This document shows positions 29,069-36,694 of a DNA stretch of 36,694 nt, piece after piece. This stretch comes from Actinomadura sp. 6K520. Lineage in GTDB: Bacteria; Actinomycetota; Actinomycetes; Streptosporangiales; Streptosporangiaceae. The translations under genes and the position numbers were made by a program. Where the stretch lies: assembly GCF_004349245.1 (NCBI RefSeq), contig NZ_SMLC01000067.1:1-36694 (forward strand), given 5' to 3'. Each line of letters opens with the position of its first letter. Position 1 is the stretch's first letter. Under the pieces are notes generated by a model. The model was not told the origin of the DNA. It saw nothing but the letters and a program-made list of their open reading frames with translations, and ran no database searches.

Positions 29069-31157
29069 AGACCGTGGTCTTCTGGACCTGGAGCAGGAAC
29101 TCGGCGTTGGACTTGGTCTCCTTCATCTTCTCGATGAGGAGTTCCAGCGCCTGCTGCGTGTCGAGCGCGTGCAGCACGCGGCGGAGCTGCCAGACGACCC
29201 GCAGTTCCTCGGGGGCCATGAGGATCTCCTCCTTGCGGGTGCTGGACGCGTCCACGTCCACCGCCGGGAAGATCCGCTTGTCGGCCAGCGACCGGTTGAG
29301 CTTCAGCTCCATGTTGCCGGTGCCCTTGAACTCCTCGAAGATGACCTCGTCCATCCGGGACCCGGTCTCCACCAGCGCGGTCGCGAGAATGGTCAGCGAG
29401 CCGCCGTTCTCGATGTTGCGCGCGGCGCCGAAGAACCGCTTGGGCGGGTACAGGGCCGTCGAGTCGACACCGCCGGACAGGATGCGGCCGGACGCGGGCG
29501 CCGCCAGGTTGTAGGCCCGGCCCAGGCGGGTGATCGAGTCGAGCAGCACGACGACGTCGTGGCCCAGCTCGACGAGCCGCTTGGCGCGCTCGATCGCCAG
29601 CTCGGCGACCGTGGTGTGGTCCTCGGCGGGACGGTCGAAGGTCGAGTGGATGACCTCGCCCTTCACCGTCCGCTGCATGTCGGTGACCTCTTCCGGACGC
29701 TCGTCCACCAGGACGACCATCAGGTGGCACTCCGGGTTGTTCTTGGTGATCGCGTTCGCGATCGCCTGGAGCACCATCGTCTTGCCGGCCTTGGGCGGCG
29801 ACACGATGAGGCCGCGCTGCCCCTTGCCGATCGGCGACACCAGGTCGATGATCCGCGTGGTGAGGATGCCCGGGTCGGTCTCCAGCCGCAGGCGCTCCTG
29901 CGGGTACAGCGGGGTCAGCTTGCTGAAGTCGACGCGGGCCTTGGCCTGCTCGGGCTCCATCCCGTTGACCGTGTCGAGGCGCACCAGCGCGTTGAACTTC
30001 TCGCGCCGCTCGCCCTCGCGGGGCTGGCGCACCGCGCCGGTGATGACGTCGCCCTTGCGCAGCCCGTTCTTGCGGACCTGCGCCAGCGAGACGTACACGT
30101 CGTTCGGGCCCGCCAGGTAACCGGTGGTGCGGACGAACGCGTAGTTGTCGAGGATGTCGAGGATGCCCGCGACCGGGATCAGGACGTCGTCCTCGGTGAT
30201 CACCGGCTCCTCGTAGCGCTCGCGGCCGCGGCCGCGGTTGCGCTCGCGGAACCGGCGCCCGCGCCGGCCCCGGCCACTGCCGTCGTCATCGTCGTGCTGG
30301 CCGCCCTGGCCGCCGCCCTGGCCGCCGCCCTGGTTCTGGCCCCGCTGCCGGCCGCCGCCCTGGTCGCCGCGCTCCCGGTCACCGCGCTCCCGGCCGCCGC
30401 GCTGGCGCTGGCGCTGGCCGCCCTCGCGGCCTTCGCGCCCGTCCCGGCCGTCGCGCCCGCCCTGGGACTCGCCGTCCTCGGAGTTCTGCTCGCGGCCCTG
30501 GTCACGGTCGCGGCCCTGCCGCTCCCCGCGCTCGCCGCGTCCTTCGGAGCCCCCGCGGTCCTGCCTGTCGCCCCGCTGCCGGCCGTGCTGCCGGTCGGCG
30601 CGGTCCTGCCGCCCGTCGGGCTTCTCGGCGGTCTTGGCGGCCTGCCGGCCGGACTGGTCGTCCGCCGTGGCCTGCTCGTCGCGGCCCGCCTGCTTGCCGC
30701 CCGCCTGCTTGTCACCGGCCTGCTTGGCACCGGCCTGCTCGCCGCCCCCGCCGGACTGCTCGCCCGCCGGCTCGGCGTCGGCGATGGCGATCTGCTCGTC
30801 GGACGCCTCGCCCTTGGCCGCGGCGGTGCGGGTGCGGCGGGGACGCTCGGTCTTCGTCCCGGCGGACCCGGTCTCGGCTCCGGCAACGGCAGCGGCTCCC
30901 TGCTCGCCCCCCGCCGAGCCCTGCCCCTGGCCGCCCTGCTTCTCCTGGATGGCGGCGATGAGCTGGCTCTTGCGCATCCCGGTCACGCCGGTGATGCCGA
31001 GGCTGGACGCGAGCGTCTTGAGCTCGGGGAGCACCATCGCCGACAGGCCGGTGCCCGACCGGCGGCGCCGGGGGGTCGCGGGCTCCGCGCCGGCCGGTGC
31101 GGCGTCGGCGGGTCCCGTGCTCGATGCGTCCGTAAGGAGTTCGCTGGATTCGCTCAC
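29055..31157 (-). CDS. rho: Transcription termination factor Rho with long disordered insert
   Basis: 700 aa from GTG at 31157 (AAGGA upstream). The hexameric RNA-dependent ATPase that ends transcription. N-terminal SAP-like Rho_N helix bundle at about 35-76 (LSAMVLPELKTLASSLGI, GMRKSQLIAAIQEKQ); then ~240 residues (77-315) of Arg/Gly/Gln/Asp/Glu-rich disordered sequence with RGG- and GGQ-type repeats; then the RNA-binding OB domain (GILDILDNYAFVRTTGYLAG) and the motor: Walker A SPPKAGKTMVLQ, Walker B HDVVVLLDSITRLGRAYN, R-loop FKGTGNMEL. Actinobacterial Rho proteins usually carry such an insert, which increases RNA affinity. The order thrB-rho-rpmE is conserved, but the two-component genes sit between rho and rpmE here. 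Confidence 0.96.
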   Translation of the reverse strand: MSESSELLTDASSTGPADAAPAGAEPATPRRRRSGTGLSAMVLPELKTLASSLGITGVTGMRKSQLIAAIQEKQGGQGQGSAGGEQGAAAVAGAETGSAGTKTERPRRTRTAAAKGEASDEQIAIADAEPAGEQSGGGGEQAGAKQAGDKQAGGKQAGRDEQATADDQSGRQAAKTAEKPDGRQDRADRQHGRQRGDRQDRGGSEGRGERGERQGRDRDQGREQNSEDGESQGGRDGRDGREGREGGQRQRQRGGRERGDRERGDQGGGRQRGQNQGGGQGGGQGGQHDDDDGSGRGRRGRRFRERNRGRGRERYEEPVITEDDVLIPVAGILDILDNYAFVRTTGYLAGPNDVYVSLAQVRKNGLRKGDVITGAVRQPREGERREKFNALVRLDTVNGMEPEQAKARVDFSKLTPLYPQERLRLETDPGILTTRIIDLVSPIGKGQRGLIVSPPKAGKTMVLQAIANAITKNNPECHLMVVLVDERPEEVTDMQRTVKGEVIHSTFDRPAEDHTTVAELAIERAKRLVELGHDVVVLLDSITRLGRAYNLAAPASGRILSGGVDSTALYPPKRFFGAARNIENGGSLTILATALVETGSRMDEVIFEEFKGTGNMELKLNRSLADKRIFPAVDVDASSTRKEEILMAPEELRVVWQLRRVLHALDTQQALELLIEKMKETKSNAEFLLQVQKTTVSDDR

Positions 31158-31612
31158 TAAGGGTCCTTCCCAGGGCGCGGGCGTTGGCCGGTGGCCGGCC
31201 AGTCGACCCGGTGGTGCGGTCCGGCGGGGGCGCCGGAACGGGCTCCGCTGATCACGGTGGGGCCGGGATCTGCGTGTTCTGGGCACAGCCAGATGGTGGA
31301 CGGGACGCTTCGCTCGTGCGTGTTCCCGGTACCGCCACGTCCGAAGTATCGCTGGGATGCCGGACAACGGATTGTCACGGTGTCGGGAAGCCTATTACGC
31401 GGGACCGACACGGCCGAAGGGCCGATCTGGCGACGCGTGGCTGACGAGCACGCTGCCCCGAACGGGGCATCTGGTGCGGCATTCAGCCTAACATCACCAG
31501 GCCGCACTGCTATTCCCCAGAGGTCGATGTGTTCGCATTTTACCTAGCGGGCTCAGGCCGGGACCTGCACCGGCCGGACGCCGCGACGGCCCCCGCCTCC
31601 CGGGCGCCGCGG
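31158..31612 (-). promoter_or_regulatory. Rho upstream and leader region, 455 bp
   Basis: No gene is seen on either strand. On the minus strand the hexamer TAGGCT, a good actinobacterial -10, occurs twice: 31490-31485 (in GTTAGGCTGAA) and 31394-31389 (with a TTCGGC 18 nt upstream). Transcripts from them would have leaders of roughly 320 and 225 nt. A small hairpin TGCCCC-GAAC-GGGGCA lies at 31454-31469. The C-rich, G-poor parts of the leader RNA could be Rho loading sites for autoregulation; inferred only. Confidence 0.4.
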
Positions 31613-32554
31613 TCAGGGCCGGGACTCCGCTCGTCCGGTCATGACGCGTGCGCCGCGGGTCGCGACGTCCAATGGGTGCTTGAGCCACCCATTACCCACT
31701 CCGGAAGCCATCGAATCAACTTGTGATGCGGTTGTGAAGGCCAGGACAGTGGGTCCCGCCCCGGAGATGACCGCCGGGACGCCCGCCGCGCGCAGCGTCC
31801 TGACCAGCGCGGCGGACGCGGGCATCGCGGGAGCGCGGTAGTCCTGGTGCAGCCGGTCGTCCGTCGCGTCCAGGAGGATCTCCCGGTCCAGGCCGCCGGT
31901 GAGCGCCGCGACGAGGAGGGCGGCACGTCCTGCGTTGGCGGCGGCGTCCTCGTGCGGGACGGTCCGCGGCAGCAGCCCGCGGGCCCGCTCGGTCGCCAGC
32001 CGCTGCTCCGGAACGAACGCCACGACCTGCGTGACCTGCGACTCCAGCCGGACGAGCCGCGGGCCGCCCGGTCCCGTCCAGGCGACGGTCAGCCCGCCGG
32101 CGAGGCAGGGCGCCACGTTGTCGGGATGCCCCTCGACCTCGGTCGCGAGACGGAGCACGGCGTCGTCGTCGAACAGCTTCCCGCCGGGGTGCAGCGCGCG
32201 GGCCGCGACGATCGCGGCGATGGTCGCGGCGGAGGACGAGCCGAGGCCGCGGCTGTGCGGGATGCGGTTGCGGCAGCGCAGCCGCAGCCCGGGCGGCCGG
32301 CCGAGTCCGGATCCGGCCAGCTCGTCCAGCAGCCCGAACGCGCGGTGCATGACCTCGACGATGAGGTGCCGCTCGCCGCGGCCGGCGACCTCGGAGCCCT
32401 CGCCGTCCACCTCGATGGACAGCCCCCCGCCGGTCACCTCCACCTCGACGTCGTCGTACAGGGACAGCGCGAGACCGAGCGAGTCGAACCCCGGGCCGAG
32501 GTTGGCGCTGGTCGCCGGTGCCCGCACGAGCACCGGCCCTTCGGTCCAGCCCAC
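31613..32554 (-). CDS. thrB: Homoserine kinase
   Basis: 313 aa with GTG at 32554, one base after the thrC stop codon, so translation is probably coupled; a GTG seven codons later, behind GAAGG, is an alternative start. A GHMP-family kinase phosphorylating homoserine for threonine synthesis. Seen: VRAPATSANLGPGFDSLGLA, the ATP loop IPHSRGLGSSSAATIAAIVA, EGHPDNVAPCLAGGL and the C-terminal VISGAGPTVLAF. It is the last gene of the hom-thrC-thrB group. Confidence 0.94.
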   Translation of the reverse strand: MGWTEGPVLVRAPATSANLGPGFDSLGLALSLYDDVEVEVTGGGLSIEVDGEGSEVAGRGERHLIVEVMHRAFGLLDELAGSGLGRPPGLRLRCRNRIPHSRGLGSSSAATIAAIVAARALHPGGKLFDDDAVLRLATEVEGHPDNVAPCLAGGLTVAWTGPGGPRLVRLESQVTQVVAFVPEQRLATERARGLLPRTVPHEDAAANAGRAALLVAALTGGLDREILLDATDDRLHQDYRAPAMPASAALVRTLRAAGVPAVISGAGPTVLAFTTASQVDSMASGVGNGWLKHPLDVATRGARVMTGRAESRP

Positions 32555-32555
32555 G

Positions 32556-33623
32556 TCAGGTGAGACCGAGCTCGGACGCGGCGGAATGCGCGTCGACCTT
32601 GATGACGGTCGGCGCGGGCGCACCGGAGATCGCCCAGTCGGGGTCCTTGAGGCCGTTGCCCGTCACCGTGCAGACGACCTTGGACCCGGGCTCGACGGCG
32701 CCCCGTTCGCTCGCCTGAAGCAGGCCCGCGACGCTCGCCGCCGAGGCGGGCTCCACGAAGACGCCCTCCTCCCGGGCGAGCAGCCGGTAGGCGGCCAGGA
32801 TCTGCCGGTCGGTGACCGAGTCGATGGCGCCGCCGGACTCGTCCCTCGCGGCGATGGCCAGGTCCCAGGAGGCGGGGTTGCCGATCCTGATCGCGGTGGC
32901 GATCGTCTGCGGCTTCAGGACGGGCTCGCCCTTCACGAACGGCGCGGCCCCGCTCGCCTGGAAGCCGAGCATGCGCGGCGTCCGCGACGCCACCTTGTCT
33001 TCGGCGTACTCCTTGTAGCCCATCCAGTACGCGGAGATGTTGCCGGCGTTGCCGACCGGCAGGCAGTGGACGTCGGGTGCGTCGCCGAGCGCGTCCACGA
33101 TCTCGAACGCCGCCGTCTTCTGGCCGAGCAGCCGGAACCTGTTGACCGAGTTGACGAGGGCCACCGGGTAGTCGACCGCCAGCTTCTGCGCCAGTTCCAG
33201 GCAGTCGTCGAAGTTGCCGTCCACCTGGAGCAGCCGCGCCCCGTGCACCAGCGCCTGGGCGAGCTTCCCCATCGCGATCTTGCCGTTGGGGACGAGGACC
33301 GCGCAGGTCATCCCGGCGCGCACCGCGTACGCCGCGGCGGACGCCGAGGTGTTGCCGGTGGACGCGCAGATCACCGCCTTCGCGCCGTCCTCGGCGGCCT
33401 TGCTGATCGCCATCGTCATGCCGCGGTCCTTGAACGACCCGGTCGGGTTGGCGCCCTCGACCTTGAGGTGCACCTCGCAGCCGGTCAACTGGGACAGGCG
33501 CCCGGCCGGCAGCAGCGGGGTGCCGCCCTCCAGCAGCGTGACGACCGGCGTCGCCTCCGTCACCGGAAGCCGGTCGCGGTACTCCTCGATAAGGCCACGC
33601 CACACGCGGGCGGTCGCGTTCAA
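32556..33623 (-). CDS. thrC: Threonine synthase
   Basis: 355 aa. A PLP enzyme converting O-phosphohomoserine to threonine. Lys65 in NPTGSFKDRGMTMAISKA is the PLP-binding lysine; ICASTGNTSASAAAYAVRAG and the glycine loop PVGNAGNISAYWMGY are typical. I choose TTG at 33623 because GAGGAG lies 6 nt in front of it and the length then matches actinobacterial ThrC; a GTG at 33641 and open frame to 33734 exist. A TAGAAT hexamer on the minus strand (33663-33658) could be a weak internal promoter in the 70-nt gap after hom. Confidence 0.94.
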   Translation of the reverse strand: MNATARVWRGLIEEYRDRLPVTEATPVVTLLEGGTPLLPAGRLSQLTGCEVHLKVEGANPTGSFKDRGMTMAISKAAEDGAKAVICASTGNTSASAAAYAVRAGMTCAVLVPNGKIAMGKLAQALVHGARLLQVDGNFDDCLELAQKLAVDYPVALVNSVNRFRLLGQKTAAFEIVDALGDAPDVHCLPVGNAGNISAYWMGYKEYAEDKVASRTPRMLGFQASGAAPFVKGEPVLKPQTIATAIRIGNPASWDLAIAARDESGGAIDSVTDRQILAAYRLLAREEGVFVEPASAASVAGLLQASERGAVEPGSKVVCTVTGNGLKDPDWAISGAPAPTVIKVDAHSAASELGLT

Positions 33624-33693
33624 GTCGGTCTCCTCGCTGACCTGCGATGCTGTCCGAATTCTATCGGTCGCCGCCGAATCGTGTTGCGGAGAC

Positions 33694-34998
33694 TCACTCT
33701 TCGCCTTCGACACGCATGACGCTCGCCACCTCACGGACGATTTCCAGGCCGCGCAGCCCTTCCACCGTCGCCGACAGGGCCGCGTCCGGTGCCCTGTGCG
33801 TCACCACCACGAGCTGTGCCTCCTCGCCAAGCCCGACCTGCCGGACGGCCTGGATCGACACCCCGTGCCTGGCGAACTCCTCGGCGACCGTGGCGAGGAC
33901 ACCGGCCTCATCGGTCACGTCCAGCTGGATGTAGTAGCGCGTGACCGTCTCGCCCATCGGCAGGACGGGAAGCTTGGCGTAGGTGACCTCGACCGGTCCG
34001 GGCGTACCGCCGACCACGTTCCGCGCCACCGCCACCAGGTCGCCGAGGATCGCCGACGCCGTCGGGGCGCCGCCGGCGCCCGCGCCGTAGAACATCAGCG
34101 AACCGGCCGACTCCGCCTCGACGAACACCGCGTTGTACGCCTCGCGGACGCTCGCCAGCGGATGGGACCGCGGAATCATCGCCGGATAGACGCGAACGGA
34201 GACACCGCGGCCGTTCCGGCCGTCCTCCGAGGGAATGCGCTCGCAGATGGCCAGCAGCTTGACGACGCAGTCCATTCCCTTGGCGCCCGCCACGTCCGCG
34301 GCGCTCACCTCGGTGATGCCCTCGCGGTGGACGTCCGCGGCCGTCACGGGGGTGTGGAACGCGAGCTGCGCCAGGATCGCCGCCTTCGCCGCGGCGTCGA
34401 AACCCTCGACGTCCGCCGTGGGATCGGCCTCGGCGTAACCCAGCGACTGCGCCTCCTCCAGCGCGTCGTTGAACCCCGCGCCGTACGTGTCCATCTGGTC
34501 GAGGACGTAGTTCGTGGTGCCGTTCACGATGCCCAGCACCCGGTGCACGTGGTCGCCGACGAGGGACTCCCGCAGCGGCCGGAGCAGCGGGATCGCCCCC
34601 GCCACGGACGCCTCGTAGTACAGGTCGGCGCCGTACTCCCGCGCCGCCGCGAACAGCGTCGCCCCGTCCTCGGCCAGCAGCGCCTTGTTCGCCGTGATGA
34701 CCGACTTGCCGGACTTCATCGCCTCCAGCATCAGCGTCCTGGCCGGCTCGATCCCGCCGATCACCTCGACGACGATGTCGACGTCGTCCCTGGTCACCAG
34801 CGCGTGCGCGTCCGTCGTCAGCAGCCCCGGGTCCACGCCCTCCCGCGAGCGGTCGGGCCGCCGCACCGCGATGCCCGCGACCTCCAGCGGAGCCCCGACC
34901 CGTGCGGCCAGGTCGTCCGCCTGCTCGCGCAGCAGCCGGACGACTTCGGTACCGACCACGCCGCATCCGAGGAGCGCCACGCGCAGTCCGGGTTTCAC
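33694..34998 (-). CDS. hom: Homoserine dehydrogenase with ACT domain
   Basis: 434 aa. Reduces aspartate semialdehyde to homoserine. N-terminal NAD(P) fold VALLGCGVVGTEVVRLL; catalytic domain with GIVNGTTNYVLDQMDTYG and GYAEADPTADVEGFDAAAKA; the C-terminal ACT domain (YYIQLDVTDEAGVLATVAEE, VSIQAVRQVG) gives threonine feedback control. Its GTG start overlaps the lysA stop (GTGA), so lysA and hom are translationally coupled. Confidence 0.96.
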   Translation of the reverse strand: MKPGLRVALLGCGVVGTEVVRLLREQADDLAARVGAPLEVAGIAVRRPDRSREGVDPGLLTTDAHALVTRDDVDIVVEVIGGIEPARTLMLEAMKSGKSVITANKALLAEDGATLFAAAREYGADLYYEASVAGAIPLLRPLRESLVGDHVHRVLGIVNGTTNYVLDQMDTYGAGFNDALEEAQSLGYAEADPTADVEGFDAAAKAAILAQLAFHTPVTAADVHREGITEVSAADVAGAKGMDCVVKLLAICERIPSEDGRNGRGVSVRVYPAMIPRSHPLASVREAYNAVFVEAESAGSLMFYGAGAGGAPTASAILGDLVAVARNVVGGTPGPVEVTYAKLPVLPMGETVTRYYIQLDVTDEAGVLATVAEEFARHGVSIQAVRQVGLGEEAQLVVVTHRAPDAALSATVEGLRGLEIVREVASVMRVEGEE

Positions 34999-36386
34999 GC
35001 TTCGACCTCCGCATCGAGCCGCAGCAGGTCCTCGGCGCTCTCCCGGCGGATGATCACGCGCGACCTGCCGTCCCGCACCGCCACCACGGCCGGCTTCGGG
35101 ACGAAGTTGTAGTTACTGGCCATCGACCGACAGTACGCACCGGTCGCGGCGACCGCCACCAGGTCCCCGGCCGCAAGATCTTCGGGAAACCACACGTCGC
35201 GCACAACGATGTCGCCGCTTTCACAGTGCTTGCCGACAAGCCTACTGAGCATGGGCGGTGCCCCGGACGACCGGCTCGCCAGCGCCGCGGTGTACTCGGC
35301 GCCGTACAGGGCCGTGCGCAGGTTGTCGCTCATGCCGCCGTCCACCGACACGTAGGTGCGCAGGCCCTCGACGTCCTTGACGGTCCCGACCTCGTACAGC
35401 GTGACCCCGCCCGGCCCCACGATCGCCCGCCCGGGCTCCACCGTCAGCCGCGGCATCGCCAGCTCGTACGCCCGGCACTCGCGCGCCACGATCTCCCGCA
35501 GCCCGTCCGCGATGGCCTTCGGGTCGTGCGGCTCCTCCCCCGGCACGTAGGCGATGCCGTACCCGCCACCGAGGTCCAGCTCGGGCAGCTCGATCCCGTG
35601 CTCGTTCCGGATCGCCACCAGCAGCTCCGCCAGCCGGTGCGCCGCCACCTCGAACCCGTCGACCTCGAAGATCTGCGACCCGATGTGGCTGTGCAGCCCC
35701 ACCAGTTCGAGCTGCGTCAGCTCCAGCACCCGCCGCACCGCCTCCAGGGCGGCCCCGGAACTCCTGGAGAACCCGAACTTCTGGTCGTCGTGAGCGGTCG
35801 CGATGAACTCATGGGTGTGCGCCTCGACCCCCGTGGTGACACGCACCATCACCTTGGGCCGGACACCCATCTCGTGTGCGAGGTACCCCACCCGGGCGAT
35901 CTCTTCGTAGGAATCGAGCACGATCCGCCCGACCCCGACCTCCAGCGCCTTCGCGATCTCCGACGACGCCTTGTTGCTTCCATGCAGAGTGATGCGCTCC
36001 GTGGGGAAGCCCGCCGCCAGAGCAACGGCCAACTCGCCCCCGCTGCACACGTCCAGGCCGAGCCCTTCCTCGTCCAGCCACTTCGCAAGGGCCGTACACA
36101 GAAACGCCTTGCCCGCGTAGTGCACGCTCCCGTCATGGAACGCCGCCACGTACTCCCTGGCCCGGCTCCGCACGTCCTCCTCGTCATAGACGTACAGAGG
36201 CGTCCCGTACTCGCGCGCCAGATCCCGGACGTCGATCCCACCGACCGTGAGCACGCCGTCGTCCCGCTTGGCGTTGCGAGGCCAGACCGAGGGCTCCAGT
36301 ACGTTCAGATCGTCCGCCGGCCCCACCGGGTGGTCCTCCGGCAGGACATCAGCGTGCAGGGGCCCAGCTGGATGTACTCGACTCAT
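34995..36386 (-). CDS. lysA: Diaminopimelate decarboxylase
   Basis: 463 aa. The last step of lysine synthesis, on meso-DAP that is also a peptidoglycan building block. Fold-III PLP enzyme: Lys93 in HYAGKAFLCTALAKWL binds PLP; GLHSHIGSQIF, DLGGGYGIAY and EPGRAIVGP line the phosphate and substrate site, and GKHCESGDIV holds the active-site cysteine from the partner subunit. The N-terminus (SRVHPAGPLHADVLPED) is the usual actinobacterial form. ATG at 36386 overlaps the upstream stop codon (ATGA). Confidence 0.97.
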   Translation of the reverse strand: MSRVHPAGPLHADVLPEDHPVGPADDLNVLEPSVWPRNAKRDDGVLTVGGIDVRDLAREYGTPLYVYDEEDVRSRAREYVAAFHDGSVHYAGKAFLCTALAKWLDEEGLGLDVCSGGELAVALAAGFPTERITLHGSNKASSEIAKALEVGVGRIVLDSYEEIARVGYLAHEMGVRPKVMVRVTTGVEAHTHEFIATAHDDQKFGFSRSSGAALEAVRRVLELTQLELVGLHSHIGSQIFEVDGFEVAAHRLAELLVAIRNEHGIELPELDLGGGYGIAYVPGEEPHDPKAIADGLREIVARECRAYELAMPRLTVEPGRAIVGPGGVTLYEVGTVKDVEGLRTYVSVDGGMSDNLRTALYGAEYTAALASRSSGAPPMLSRLVGKHCESGDIVVRDVWFPEDLAAGDLVAVAATGAYCRSMASNYNFVPKPAVVAVRDGRSRVIIRRESAEDLLRLDAEVEA

Positions 36387-36694
36387 ATCCGCTCTCTAGG
36401 GGTCTCACCGATAACGTTCAGCCCGTTGCCGAGGACGACCTGCACGGCCTCCGCCAAACCCACCCGTCCGGCATGCATCGCCCCAGGCTCCTCATCACCC
36501 TTGGGAACCGCGGGACAGCGCTCATGCACGTCGTGGTACGCCCCGGCCACTCTCTCCAAACACAACATCAGCGGCCGGGCATCCCGTTCCCGCTCCGCTT
36601 GTCCCGCACGCGCCTGCACATCCCCCAGCGCCCCGACCAGAGCAAGCTCCTCAGCCACAACGCCCTGAAGCTCCCCTGCCCCGATCCCCAGCTC
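36383..36694 (-). CDS. Arginyl-tRNA synthetase-type DALR domain C-terminus (partial)
   Basis: The last 103 codons of a gene running off the window edge. The sequence is a helical DALR anticodon-binding domain: RPLMLCLERVAGAYHDVHER, CPAVPKGDE and the closing NGLNVIGETPRERI, which matches the ArgS ending. In M. tuberculosis argS precedes lysA. However, the stretch EELALVGALGDVQARAGQAE lacks the usual ArgS wording at this place, and many actinomycetes have a stand-alone DALR-domain protein gene between argS and lysA, so either is possible. It is coupled to lysA by an ATGA overlap. Confidence 0.75.
   Translation of the reverse strand, partial: ELGIGAGELQGVVAEELALVGALGDVQARAGQAERERDARPLMLCLERVAGAYHDVHERCPAVPKGDEEPGAMHAGRVGLAEAVQVVLGNGLNVIGETPRERI

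Noticed and set aside
29028..31160. 710-codon open frame on the plus strand with Ala/Leu/Val repeats looking like membrane helices
   Set aside because: Antisense to rho; the apparent helices are the complement of the Arg/Gly/Gln-rich insert.
1..36694. tRNA, rRNA or insertion-sequence genes
   Set aside because: No tRNA cloverleaf pattern, rRNA segment, transposase frame or terminal inverted repeats were noticed on either strand by reading; a dedicated scan was not possible.

Overview
The window is chromosomal core DNA of a very high-GC actinomycete. GTG and TTG starts are common, and the order of the housekeeping genes is the one I remember from Mycobacterium tuberculosis around Rv1292-Rv1314c: argS/DALR, lysA, hom, thrC, thrB, rho, rpmE, prfA, prmC, sua5, wecA, atpI, atpBEFHAGDC, DUF2550 and a PduO-type adenosyltransferase. 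Codon use, the DUF222-HNH gene and the DUF6745 gene would fit the Thermomonosporaceae/Streptosporangiales side of the phylum (Actinomadura-like), but the sequence alone does not settle a genus.

Left part (1-11.1 kb), accessory and mixed strands: the end of a sulfite-oxidase-type molybdoenzyme; a DUF222/HNH (13E12-like) protein; a G-poor 0.5-kb gap; a two-gene unit of unknown function (DUF6745 protein plus a 147-aa partner) preceded by a possible 30-codon leader ORF; a 36-aa basic microprotein with its own terminator; two flavoenzymes (a BBE-type FAD oxidase and a GMC oxidoreductase); the cobalamin adenosyltransferase, apparently leaderless; a DUF4097 lipoprotein; and a secreted M28 peptidase with a PA insert.

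Middle (11.1-21.0 kb), all minus strand: the complete F1Fo ATP synthase operon (two AtpI/AtpZ-type genes, then atpB-E-F-H-A-G-D-C), followed by DUF2550 and preceded by wecA. A good promoter lies just upstream of the first atpI-like gene. Two intercistronic gaps (atpH-atpA and atpD-atpC) hold strong hairpins, and a possible 36-codon ORF bridges atpF and atpH with ATGA overlaps at both ends.

Right part (21.2-36.7 kb), almost all minus strand: a DUF2207-like membrane protein, a small secreted protein on the plus strand behind an 18-bp perfect palindrome, then the translation group (sua5, prmC, prfA, rpmE), a NarL-type two-component system, rho, and the threonine/lysine branch (thrB, thrC, hom, lysA) coupled to an ArgS/DALR C-terminus at the window edge. 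The two-component system and the DUF2207/secreted-protein pair interrupt the conserved core order and look like lineage-specific insertions.

Three observations stand out. First, the histidine kinase gene and the DUF4097 lipoprotein gene, 20 kb apart, carry the same 14-bp sequence GGGTTAGCCCCACC in the same orientation and almost the same distance (86 and 90 nt) from their starts, which suggests one regulon. Second, short perfect or near-perfect tandem duplications (13-21 nt) sit at seven gene borders, one of which seems to have broken an ancestral prfA-prmC ATGA overlap. Third, the DUF6745 pair with its leader ORF is an uncharacterised module.
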